The translations under genes were made by a program, and so were the position numbers. DNA of 64,000 nucleotides from Scilla litardierei (taxonomy: Eukaryota; Streptophyta; Magnoliopsida; Asparagales; Asparagaceae): NCBI GenBank assembly GCA_030789695.1, contig CM061138.1:18486214-18550213 (forward strand), given 5' to 3'. The notes beneath the pieces were generated by a model. It was not told where the DNA came from. It saw nothing but the letters and a program-made list of their open reading frames with translations, and ran no database searches. This document shows, in pieces, positions 10,471 through 20,889 of this stretch. Within the stretch, counting starts at the first letter, position 1; each line of letters begins with the position of its first letter.

Positions 10471-11343
10471 GATTTGTTTTCATATTTTTTCAAATTTTTT
10501 CTTTTTATTATTTCTCCCATGGCCAACCTCTCGGCCCAACCTTTATCCCCCTTCCCTTCTATTTTTTTCTTCCCTTTCTTTTCTTGGCCCAAAGGCACTG
10601 CTCGTCACCTTCCATTTCATATCTTCATTAATAATTCTTTCCTCTTTCTTTTCTTAGCGGCCCAAGCTCACTTTCTCCTATCGTTTCCTTCTTTTCTCAG
10701 ATATCCTATCTTTCTATTCTTACTCAAAGAAACCCTAACCGCATTAAATTTCTTTCTCCCCCGTCTCGTGCAAGCTGCGACACTGTTGCTCTTCAATTAC
10801 GCATGCCGCAATTAATCCCACGATCTTCTCCAACAGATATCTCCCTTTCTTTTCTCAGATACCCTATCTTTCTATTCTTACTCAAAGAAACCCTAGCCGC
10901 ATTAAATTTCTTTCTCCCCCGTCTCGTGCAAGCTGCAACACTGTTGCTCTTCAATTACGCATGCCGCAATTAATCCCACGATCTTCTCCAACAGATATCT
11001 CCCTTTCAAATGACTTTTCACTAGGAGGTTTCTTGTTTGCACACGGGCGAAAAATTCTCTCTCAAACTTTAGATTTTTCGGTTTCCTTGGAATTGGGTAT
11101 ATTTTCTATCTTGATCTCGGGCTTGATTCTTTCCAATATTTCCGATCGAGCAATCACAGCCACTCCTCTGTCGAGGCAGCAAGTTCAGTTGAGTTTTCCA
11201 AAGATTTTTGGTGTTCAGTAGTCATTAGTAAATGATAGATTATCTCAAATTCTAAATTCGATTTCTGTTTATTTTCTGAAAATAGTTCGGGGAGTAGTTA
11301 TGACTGTCATGAACAATTGTTGAGATTTTGGGTAGCATGGGTG
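10471..11343. other. unassigned CT-rich stretch with 158-bp tandem duplication
   Basis: No convincing gene. Bases 10691-10848 and 10849-11006 are near-identical tandem copies (158 bp each), each containing AAACCCTA(A/G)CCGCATT and a tract of pyrimidines. The motif AAACCCTA resembles the telo-box of plant promoters and 5' leaders, so this could be a leader or LTR segment. The short frames here are low-complexity. The stretch ends at the target duplication of the Reina-like element. Confidence 0.6.
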
Positions 11344-11739
11344 TGATACGATTAGGGCTTTTTGTGGGGATCAAAGGTGGGATTTTTATGGCTTTGGACT
11401 TCCTAATCTAGGGTTTAATGAGGAAGAACTGATCTGAAAATACTAATTAATTCCTAAAATAATAGATCTAAATGCAAGAACAACTAATTAGCAATAGGAA
11501 ATAAACTAGGGTTCTAAGGAAACTAAATTATCTCTTCAATTCTTCGATAATCCCCGTAGCTAGGGCAGGCCGGCCCCTTATTAGGGGAGGGATTAGCAAA
11601 TGTCTAATTACCGATTAACCCTCCCATTCTCTCGCGAAATTACAAGTTTGGGACCGGGTCCGTGGTGGACCCAAGTCGCCTCCTCCGTTGATAGACCCGA
11701 ACCGCGCGAGCCGCCTCCTCTACTGGCCGAGCCGCATCA
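11344..11739 (-). repeat. 3' LTR of Reina-like element
   Basis: Starts TGATACG and ends GCATCA on the plus strand. It matches 16922-17314 with a few differences, for example aatctagggttt here against aatgggtttc in the other copy. The adjoining base block ttactccccccaaaa is the polypurine tract in reverse. Confidence 0.92.
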
Positions 11740-13913
11740 TTACTCCCCCCAAAAGTGCCACCTTGTCCAAAAGTGCCACCTTGTCCTCAAGGTGGAATTC
11801 TGGAAATTGGTTGCGGATCACTGTAGCAGACTCCCATGTAGCATCGTAGTCTGGAAGGCCCCGCCAACGAATACGCACCTCATGTGTCCCGTCTGTGGCC
11901 TGCCAGACCCCTGTCAACTCCTGAGGCTCCAGAAGCACCTCCATGTCATCTGTCAGAGTGGGTGGCAGGGTTGGTGATAGTGTGTGATTCCCGATGGCCC
12001 TCCTCAACTGCGATACGTGAAACACCGGGTGTGAATGGTGGACGTGGCCGGCAACTGCAGATGATAAGCCACCTTCCCGATCTGAGCTGTCACCTCAAAA
12101 GGTCCATAGTAGCGAGCTACAAGCTTCTCATTGCTCCGACGGGCCAATGTCCTCTGTCTGTAAGGTCGGAGCTTCAGGTAGACCCGGTCTCCCACTGCAA
12201 ACTGCTCATCTCTCCGGTGTGCATCAGCCTTAGTCTTCATAATCTGCTGGGCCCTAAACAGGTGCTTCTTCAACTCCTCAAGATATTTGTCCCTCTCAGT
12301 CAAATACTCCTCTACCTGTGACACCGATGTGGCCCTTCGACTGTAGTGGATCAACTGGGGCGGGTCCCAACCGTATAAGATCCAAAAGGGGGTGCTCTGC
12401 GCTGCCGAGTGGTACGAGGTGTTGTACCAATATTCTGCACATGCCAACCATCTGGCCCACTGCTTCGACGCATCTGACGCAAAACATCTCAGCTAGGTTT
12501 CCACGCTCATATTCACCACTTCAGTCTGACCATCCGTCTGTGGGTGATAAGCAGTGCTCCTTCGCAGCTTGGTCCCCTGCACCTTGAATAACTCCTTCCA
12601 GAAACTGCTAATGAACACCTTATCGCGGTCTGACACTATGGAAGCGGGAAACCCGTGCAAGCGAACCACCTCATTCATAAAGCTGCTGCCACTGTAACTG
12701 CAGTGTACGGGTGTCTGAGGGGTATGAAATGGGCATATTTACTTAGCTGATCGACCACCAATAGAATGGACCTGTAACCCTCCGATCGCGGCAACCCCTC
12801 GATAAAATCCATGCTGATCTCCACCCAGACCCTCTCTGGTAAGGCCAACGGCTGTAGGAGTCCTGCTGGTGTCATTGCCATATACTTGTGACACTGGCAC
12901 ACGTCACACTCTGCTATCCGCTGGACAATGTCTTTCTTCATCCCGAGCCAGTATAGCTCCCTCGCCATCCTCCTGTAAGTCTGCTGTATCCTGGAGTGCC
13001 CGCCGATGGCGCTGCGGTGGAACTCCTGAAAAATCATCGGAATATAGGCGGAGCCCCTGGGAATCACCAGCCTGCCGTGGTATAGGAGCCTCTGTCCGTC
13101 CATGCTATATCCCTGGAAGTCCGCAGAGCCCTGCTGTAGTGCCTCACGTATCCTCGCCAGGTCCTCATCAGCCTCAATCTCCCTGCTCAAAGGCTCCCAG
13201 TCCAGAAGGACCGGTGCTGAAAAGGCCGCCACCTCTGCCTGCTCCTCGCGACGTGACAAAGCGTCTGCCGCCTTGTTCTCCAGGCCTGGCCGGTACTGCA
13301 TCTCGAAGGTGAAATGGACCAACTTCGAGAGCCACTTTTGATGCTCCTCGGTAACCATGCGCTGCTCCAATAAATATTTCAAGCTCCAGTGGTCAGTCCT
13401 CACTAAGAACTTCCTACCCAACAAGTAGGACCGTCACTTCTGAATGGACAGGACAATCGCCATAAGCTCCCGCTCATATACTGACTTCAGCCTCGCTCGA
13501 GCTGACAGAGTCTGGCTGAAGAAAGCAATAGGCCTCTGGTCCAACATCAACACTGCGCCCAACCCATATCCTGACGCGTCGGTGTCTATCACAAATGGTC
13601 TGCTGAAATCAGGAAGTGCTAAAACAGGCACCGTCGTCATCGCCTGCTTCAAGGCCTCGAACGCCTTGGTCGCCTCCTCGCCCCAGTGGAAGCTGTCCTT
13701 TTTGAGTTGCTCGGTAAGTGGCCAAGCAATCGTACTGTACCCCTGGACAAACTTCCTGTAATAACCTGTCAAGCCCAAGAAACCCGGCAACCCCCGTAAA
13801 GTGGTAGGTACCGGCCAGTCCAACATGGCTGCAATCTTGGCCCTATCAGACGCCACCCCCTCCGCAGACACACGTGTCCCAAGTACTCCACTTACAGCTG
13901 TCCAAATAAACAC
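11720..13913 (-). pseudogene. Reina-like pol 3' part: RNase H, integrase, chromodomain
   Basis: Read right to left on the minus strand in several frames. 13434-13913 has the RT thumb and RNase H start ([22 protein letters not shown]). 12675-13424 has the rest of RNase H, then the integrase zinc finger (H..GGHSRIQQTYRR...CDVCQCHK) and the first catalytic Asp region (SMDFIEGLP). 12493-12678 carries SDRDKVF and [13 protein letters not shown]. 12004-12447 has the GPY/F-type C-terminus (YYGPFEV). 11720-12025 holds a chromodomain with EVRIRWRGLPDYDATWE. Frame changes near 12678, 12480, 12010 and 13430 show it is dead. Confidence 0.88.
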
Positions 13914-14931
13914 TTCTTATTAGCAAATAGCTGCTGCTCCTGTAACTCATGTAGAACTGCTCGCAAGTGCCCCATATGCTCTTCCATGTTGCGGCTGTAC
14001 ACCAAGATGTCGTCAAAAATACCAGCACAAACCTCCGTATGTAAGGTCGGAACACTTTGTTCATCAGGGCCTGGAATGTCGCCGGGGCATTCGTCAGGCC
14101 GAAGGGCATGACCAGGAACTCATAGTGCCCCTCATGAGTCCTGAAAGCAGTCTTGGGCACGTCGGCCGCCCTCATCCGTATCTGGTGGTACCCTGACTTC
14201 AGATCAATCTTAGAGAAGTAGGCTGCCCCGTGGAGTTCATTCAGCAACCCATCAATCACATGGATGGGAAATTTATCGGCAACCGTCTCCTTATTCAGGG
14301 CCCTGTAATCTACGCAGAACCTTCAACTGCCATCCTTCTTTTTCTCCAGTAAAACCGGGCGGGAGAAGGGGCTAGTACTCGGCTGTATCACACCTGCCTG
14401 CAGGATGTCCTCCACCAGACTCTCTATCTCATCCTCCTGTACCTGTGGATACATGTAGGGCCGCACACTGATGGGAGACACGCCCTCCCGCAAGACGATG
14501 GCGTGCTCATGATCTTGGTGTGATGGCAGTCCCTGTGGTTCCTGGAAAACCTCCTCATACTGAGCCAGCAGCTGCTCAACCTCCGGTACCACCACCTGTG
14601 TCTGGTCCTTGCTCTGCACTGATGCGGTCACAGCCTGTAGCTCCACCAAGAACCCTCCACCCGCTGTGCGGATAGCCCGAAACATGGCCTAATACAACAC
14701 CAAGGAACGGCAGAGGTTGGGGTCCCCCTGCAATACCACTGTCCTCCCCCCATCCTGGTACTCCATCCTCAGCATCTTCCAATTTGTCCTGGTCTCTCCG
14801 AGTGTCTGCAGCCACTTCATCCCCAGGATGACATCTGTACTCCCTAGCTCCAAGGGAAGAAAAACTGTGACAATCTGTACTCCCTGAATGGTCACAATCA
14901 CTCCGCGGCAGACACCTGTGCTGTGTGTCAC
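13846..14931 (-). pseudogene. Reina-like protease and reverse transcriptase
   Basis: 14689-14931 encodes the protease C-terminal half (LGSTDVILGMKWLQTLG). 14323-14685 leads into RT (HAIVLREG, RPYMYPQVQEDEI, FSRPVLLEKKKDGS). 13846-14259 has [15 protein letters not shown] and [17 protein letters not shown]. At 14014-14020 the run of A on the plus strand is one base short, so the expected FFDD catalytic motif shifts frame (FLTTSW is read instead). This one change alone would abolish RT. The HHCC, RT and RNase H order is standard for Ty3/Gypsy. Confidence 0.88.
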
Positions 14932-15427
14932 CTGTCACGTGCCCAGCATCACTCCATACCGCCCCGTGCCACTCACCTGCAGTCTCTATGCCCCCACCAA
15001 CCTGCTGAAAATGAAGTTGTGGGTGGCCCCACTATCGACCAACACTATCACCTCCTGGCTGCCCACCTGTCCCACTAATTTCATGCTATGGTTCGGTGTG
15101 AACCCTACCACGGAATTGAGGGACACCTCTGCAAAGTCCAAGTGCTGAACTGGGGAGTCCGATCAGCGCATCGATGTCCTGGGGTGAACTTCATATCACA
15201 TCGGAAGCACAATCCCTTCACCCGCTTCTCTCGTATCTCGACATCTGTCATCCTCCGCACCTGCCCCCAGCTCGGGGCTCCTGCCTCCTGTCTCTACCGC
15301 CCCCAGCAACGGTTGTCGCTCCCTGACCAGTCTGGTCCCTGAAGAAGGTGCAGTCATCTGTCCTGTATCAACCGCCTGACTCCTGAACGTGACTCCTCCC
15401 CTCGTCCCGCGGGCTCTCTGCTTTGTC

Positions 15428-16703
15428 TCATGATGGTCCTCCACCTCTCTCCAACATCATCATCTCACACAGACCCACTGGCTCGAACTGCCTCAGTCCT
15501 GATCTCACCGTAGGCTTCAGCCACTTCATAAAGCAGCCCTCCAAAGACTCCTCAGATACTCCCCGAACTCGGTGGCAGAGCGATTCAAATTTCTTGATAT
15601 AATCCCCTACGCTCCCCTCCTGCTTCAGAGAGTATAGTCTCTCGAACACCCCACCAGACTGCCATGCACCAAATCACTCCATCAAGAGCGTCGTAAACTC
15701 CGCCCAGGTCTGAAATGGCTGTTGATGATCGGTCCTACGAAACAAACCTCGGGCCTCCCCCTCCAAACATACACCTATCACCCGAAGCCGCTCCTCTCCT
15801 GGGACTGCTGACACCTCCAAGCACCTCTCCACCCGGTACAACCAGTCATATGGGTCTCCTCTCTCAAAGATGTGCACCTCAAGTTTCCTCAGACGTCTCT
15901 CGTCAGCGTAACCACCTCTCTCCTGCTGCTGGAATCCTCCCCTTTGCTGGAACCTCTGTCGTCTGTAGGAAAAATAAGCCTCAGCTCGATCGCGGAGACC
16001 TCCCTCTGTTCCATGCCCTTGCCAGTCTCCCTGTGGGTGTCCATACTCTACAGGGTGGCCTCCTGGTGGGTCCTGGTACGCTCTCCAATCACCCGTCACT
16101 CCCCCAAAAGGTGGGGGCTGAGTCGACGGGCCACCTGTGAACTGGTGGTGCCCTCCAGGCTGCTGAAATCCTCCGCCGGGTCCCCCAAAAGGCTGAAAAC
16201 CTGGAAATTTTGCTCCTCAGGATGCCCCCGGAAACTCGGAATTGCTCGAAAACGGCTGTCGGGGGTCCTGGAGGACGTGAGGGGGTCCCCGGGGGTCTGC
16301 CGCAACTCGGGGGCCCCCTGGAAGTCAGGCGAACCCCCCCGGGTGTCGCCGGGGGCGGCCGACCCCAGTTCTGGGTCGGCGGCCCCCAGGCTACCCTGTC
16401 TGGGTTCGCCAAGCCACGAGGGGGGCGGCGGGTGCGGCCGCCCCTCCTGGAGGCTTGGAGGCACCCCCGCGGCTCTCTCCGCCTGCTGTCGGAGGGGCGG
16501 GATGCCTCCTCCGGCGTTCCTTTCTCCTGTGCGCGACTGTGGGGGTCTTGATAAATCCCCCACTCCTTTTCTCCTGGATCCACGCCTCCGTCTCCATCTC
16601 GTTCCGGTCCGTCTTCGAAAAAAATGGTCTTTTTACCATTGTTCTTCGCCAAAGGTGGCTCCTTTTTACTTGGATCCGCCTTTGGAACGAGATGTGCGAT
16701 CAA
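15428..16703 (-). pseudogene. Reina-like gag, with GC-rich Pro/Gly-rich N-terminal part
   Basis: 15674-16099 carries the gag core: LEVHIFERGDPYDWLYRVERCLEV and LEGEARGLFRR, ending TWAEFTTLLME. 15428-15649 continues with MFERLYSLKQEGSVGDYIKKFE and ends PTVRSGLRQFEPVGL. 16096-16703 is an upstream segment, very rich in Gly, Pro and Arg with GC-rich short repeats (GGGGTCCCC-like blocks, 16260-16450), that looks disordered. The retropepsin-side sequence (15196-15444) follows with further frame changes. Confidence 0.75.
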
Positions 16704-16921
16704 CGCCGCTATAGCCTCCGTTAATTAAGACAATTTCACCTCCGTTCTCTCTTGGTTCTCCTTAATCTCTCCCCGGATCTCCGCGGCCAACCGTCTTCCT
16801 TCCTAAAATCGATGAAACCCTTGCTGATTTGGGCTTCCATCCATTCAACCTTTTCTTCCAAAACTTCAACCCGCTCCATGGATCACGTGCTTGATATAGA
16901 TCGACCGATCTGATACCAATT

Positions 16922-17314
16922 TGATACGATTAGGGCTTTTTGTGGGGATCAAAGGTGGGATTTTTATGGCTTTGGACTTCCTAATGGGTTTCATGAGGAA
17001 GAACTGATCTGAAAATACTAATTAATTCCTAGAATAATAGATCTAAATGCAAGAACAACTAATTAGCAATAGGAAATAAACTAGGGTTCTAAGGAAACTA
17101 AATTACCTCTTCAATTCTTCGATAATCCCCGTAGCTAGGGCCGGTCGGCCCCTTATTAGGGGAGGGATTAGCAAATGTCTAATTACCCATTAACCCTCCC
17201 CTTCTCTCGCGGAATTACAAGTTTGGGACCGGGTCCGTGGTGGACCCAAGTCGCCTCCTCCGTTGATAGACCCGAACCACGCGAGCCTCCTCCTCTACTG
17301 GCCGAGCCGCATCA
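16922..17314 (-). repeat. 5' LTR of Reina-like element
   Basis: TGATACG...GCATCA, followed on the plus strand by target duplication GGGTG (17315-17319). On its left lies the primer site, seen on the plus strand as ctgataccaatt. It is the partner of 11344-11739. Confidence 0.92.
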
Positions 17315-18466
17315 GGGTGGTGATGATTCACCAACACGCAAGGGATTTACTCCCATGCGAGCGATGCATTTCTCGACACCCGACGGTGGTGGGAACCCTC
17401 GCCATTGCCGATCCTTTTTTTCCATGTTTTGATGTATTTCATTACAGTTGGTCGCCAGAGGCAAGGGTGGTGTCTCCGTTGTCTCTCACACTATCGGATG
17501 CTCTCGTCATAAAATTGTTGGGCTTTTTCATTACTCTTCCTAGCTTGTTTAATTGGTCCTTTATATGGGGGCTGCCGTTGGATTTTTGACCTGCTAGCTT
17601 TTTTTGGCCTTGGATCCAGTTTATTTTTTGCAGCACACAGCCTTTGATGAGAGTTTCTATAGGTCGAGTTAGCTGACCTTGGCCTGCTAGGGGTTTTGGG
17701 GTTTTATGTGCAGTTGTGTTTCTAGAGTGGTCTTATTGTTTGTGCTTGTAGATTTAGTTAATGTTTCTTTATAAAACTGAGGCAAAAACCTTTCTATGCT
17801 GGTAAACTGTAGAATCTCTTCGGGTGCTGAGAGAAGTGAATCTGATTCTAACTCAACACATTTTCTTTTCTTTTTATTTTATTTTTTCAAAATCAGTTTT
17901 TAAAATAAACTTTCAGAATTCATGTAATGTGCCATTGTGTAGAAGTTAAAAAGTACATCGGTTACACTTTTTGATTGAAAACTTTAGAATGATAACTCGT
18001 GATCAAGTACATGTTATAACATTGTTCTCAGTGAAATCTTGAAATTACTTATCACACTTGTACTACATTAGTATTGTTATTAATATCTTTAAAATGCGTT
18101 TTTTAGATGTTATGCATGCAATAAAGTGACATGTTGCTAGATTTTGGAATTGACACATGATACAAGTATTCTTGTTGAAACATGAACTAAAACTTGAATT
18201 GTTATCAGAAACCTCTACGCTATGTAATTTAAGATAATAAGTAACGTAGACATTTTCTGAGAACAATATGATACCTGACTTTGACACCGATGACATGCCA
18301 ACCTAGAAAACTAGAAAATTGGAAAACATTAACAATACCTGGACTTTACACATAACACATACAAAACTCCACTAAACAACATTACACTTGACTCATGGGA
18401 TTTGGGTTAACTCATATTAGATAGTATGATATTGACTGTTGACATTCTTCTGGTTGGTTTCCACTC

Positions 18467-18680
18467 ATGAATCTGTAACCCGTAGGAGTGGTCTTGGAAC
18501 TCACCCATGAATCTGTTACCGAACGGAGGGATCCCAAGTCTCTTTCCAGTGTCTCCTTAGATCCAATCATGAATCTATTACCTGTCGGGGATCCTGAAAC
18601 CTACTTATGAATCTATTGCCCGCGGAATAGATCCTAAGCTCGATTCATGTATCTGTTTTAGAGTCGACCCAAGGTATATC
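18467..18680 (+). repeat. cluster of about 40-bp imperfect repeats
   Basis: The motif ATGAATCTRTTRCC starts at 18467, 18507, 18569 and 18607, with a weaker ATGTATCTGTTTT at 18647. It is usually followed by a CGG-GGATCC-like block. Spacing is 40, 62, 38 and 40 bases. It resembles the internal repeats of some plant LTRs, but no LTR ends are visible. Confidence 0.7.
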
Positions 18681-19242
18681 CCCGCGGTCCATGATGGTCT
18701 TCGGATTGCATATCGTACTCTCCAATATGAGTCAAGGCCTAGAAAAAGTATAACTTTACATTCTCATAATATATAAACATTCACAATACAGTATTAGGTT
18801 GCAAACTTATATGCATGAATTGTCTTGTCGTTTGTTACACTCTTAATATGTTACATTTCAGTTCAGTAGCTTACTTTATTTGTCTTCTAATTGTTCATAA
18901 CATGTTCAATAGTTTCTTTACCTGTCTTTTAAATATTTAAGGTATTAGCCTGCCACTTCTTTGTTCTGTACTTGCTTTCACGTGCCTTGTATTTTTTCTT
19001 TCTATCTTTTTGCCTTGAACATAAACCAATTGCATAATGTTAGATATAATCTACTTTTTAATTCTATGGTGCATTTTCTTTTAGATATAGTAGGAGATTT
19101 CAGAGTTCTAAGATTAGCTCACATTTCTGAGTTGTGCACATAGTTCCCGAGACTACTCTTTCAGTTATGTTTTTGTGGTATATTTTAATTTCACATATAT
19201 TGCTCACCGATAACCAGCAAGACCTGCAATTCTTGAAAATTG

Positions 19243-19560
19243 TAATGACCCCAGAACCATGTCGTTACACCATTATATTGTAAGAGTGCTCTATGAGTTT
19301 GAGGGAGTGTTACAATAAGTTAATTATTGCTTAAGGGTAGAATAGTCTTTTTGCCATTTTGCAAGACTATAAAATCTCTTTTCTTATTTTTATTTTTATT
19401 TTTTATTGCACTTTATGAGAAACCCTAGTATTTCTCTGTATTTTCATAGGTGTATCATAGTTAAATAGGGTTAACGTCTATGACCTTTTTTGCAAAGGTT
19501 TTGCCTGTGTTATTTCAGGGGAATTGTTGTGAGTTTCTTATATCGGGTTGATATGTTTTT
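19243..19560 (+). other. possible Gypsy LTR scrap
   Basis: TGTAATGACCCCAGAACC followed soon by GTCGTTACA mimics the start and end of Tekay-type LTRs (TGTAAC...GTTACA), with LTR-like sequence after it. It may be a rearranged or very short LTR remnant. This is weak evidence. Confidence 0.3.
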
Positions 19561-20169
19561 TTAAAGGATTGTGAATTCATTTTGGGGGATCGATGGGTGG
19601 TGTAGTAAGAAAAAATCAGTGCAAACCTTGGACTAATACATAAATGGATTGCTCTTGGACTCCAAATAGTTGAAAGGACCCAAACTCAGTTTCGCCAACT
19701 CTAGTCCATTCCATATCCCAGTCTAGGATGATGAGCTTTAAGTGCATGACCAATAAAGGATGTATCCCCTTTTCAACATAGTTCTTTTGACAAGAAATTC
19801 AATGACAACAAAAAAGGCAGACATCAGCTTGTTACCAGGATGGAAGTTAGACCAAACTTTCTTGGGGCCTTCTCTCCCATGCAAGAACCAAAATTGACAG
19901 AAAAGGCTAAATATGATGTTTGAAAGCAAAAACAATCATTTGAAATTTTACAGCAAGGAATTATATTTTTCTGTTTCGAACGTCATAGGTACATACTGCT
20001 AAAGAATCAGAGGAAGGTAGGCATATTGCATACAAATGTATATTTTTACTATACTTCTTCACACTGCTTGGTAGTAATTTTTGTGAATTAAGTGCATCTC
20101 CTTATCCCACCCCATCAACGTATTGAAAAACAGTTGGTTCTCTTTTAATTTTTAGCAACTTCTCTGAAA

Positions 20170-20322
20170 CCTTAAACATTTAACACAAACTTTCATGAAC
20201 ATGAAAGGCAAACAATTGATAATAATCCTTGGGGCTATATTGACTTGTCCATTAGAGTGGTAACTAATAGAGGGCAATAATTCAGTGCTGATATCAATGG
20301 CACTAAAGATGGCTACAAGTTT
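20170..20322 (-). pseudogene. possible degenerate exon 9 of helicase gene
   Basis: On the minus strand an open stretch reads FSAIDISTELLPSI, later PRIIINCLPFMFMK. This loosely mirrors the family's segment following exon 8 (a DIP.SF.DIP motif, then a YPLVITFHKFL-like strand). An acceptor CTTGTAG precedes it at about 20322, but the phase left by exon 8 would give a stop after a few codons. It may be a decayed exon or a coincidence. Confidence 0.25.
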
Positions 20323-20373
20323 GAAGATGCATACTTTATGATATTGAGACAATTTAACTAAAAAGTAACTGAC

Positions 20374-20889
20374 CTCTTCAAACTATCAATGTGGTGTCGA
20401 ATGGCTGAACAAAGCTTTGGACTAACTGTCACAAAAAGTTGACGCAAGAAATTCTTGTCTACAATCAATCTTTCAACAGGTTCAGAGGTGCTTCCAGAAT
20501 TTTCGATGAGTGTTTCATTATATCCGTCCAATGAAAGTGAGCACAATTGTTCCCTTTGTATTAGCTTCATTGTTAATACAGTTGTTTTTCCCGTTCCTGA
20601 TCTTCCAAGAATAAATGTAGACTGAGGATAAAGAATGGTATCTCGTTCTTCATCAGTCACTTCAAACGGAAGATCAATCTCCTTCCCATTTGTATTAGAA
20701 AGCAAGTGCTTAACAGTACCAGAAGTTAAGGAGTAAAACTTCATAAGTAAGAGACTTTCCGAGACCTTTGAGTTCTCAACATAATTTCCAGTATCAGATG
20801 TTCCATTGTCTGATAAATCCTCAGGTGACTGACTTTTGTACTTGATAAAGCTTTCATTAGCCCCCCACACCATTGGAACTTGCAAGTTA
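20374..20889 (-). CDS. helicase gene exon 8 (start of UvrD-like domain)
   Basis: Acceptor TGTGCTAG/TAACTT and donor AAGAG/GTCAGT. It encodes [41 protein letters not shown] and [18 protein letters not shown] (a second Walker A), ending at [20 protein letters not shown]. The split serine codon with exon 7 fits. It is the last exon I can define firmly. Confidence 0.9.

Larger units (their letters stand above)
11344..17314 (-). mobile_element. complete Reina-like chromovirus (Ty3/Gypsy), 5.97 kb, inactivated
   Basis: Minus-strand element with LTRs at 11344-11739 and 16922-17314 (396 and 393 bp, TGATACG...GCATCA) and target duplication GGGTG at 11339-11343 and 17315-17319. The primer site next to the 5' LTR reads TTGGTATCAGATCGG on the minus strand (initiator tRNA-Met type). 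The polypurine tract TTTTGGGGGGAGTAA adjoins the 3' LTR. Domain order is gag, protease, RT, RNase H, integrase, chromodomain. Size, short LTRs and chromodomain fit the Reina lineage, by inference. The coding sequence is broken by several frameshifts and stops, so it is not autonomous now. Confidence 0.92.
17320..20160. other. non-coding stretch, no gene seen
   Basis: AT-rich sequence without a supported gene on either strand. It may lie in an intron downstream of exon 8 of the minus-strand helicase gene. It contains a 40-bp-period repeat cluster (18467-18680) and a possible Gypsy LTR scrap near 19243. Short frames here (18063-18296, 19738-19935) show no family motif. Confidence 0.5.

Noticed and set aside
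16096..16714. Long overlapping frames on both strands in a GC-rich region (up to 280 codons on the plus strand)
   Set aside because: High GC removes stops from all frames. The minus-strand gag of the Reina-like element explains the region.
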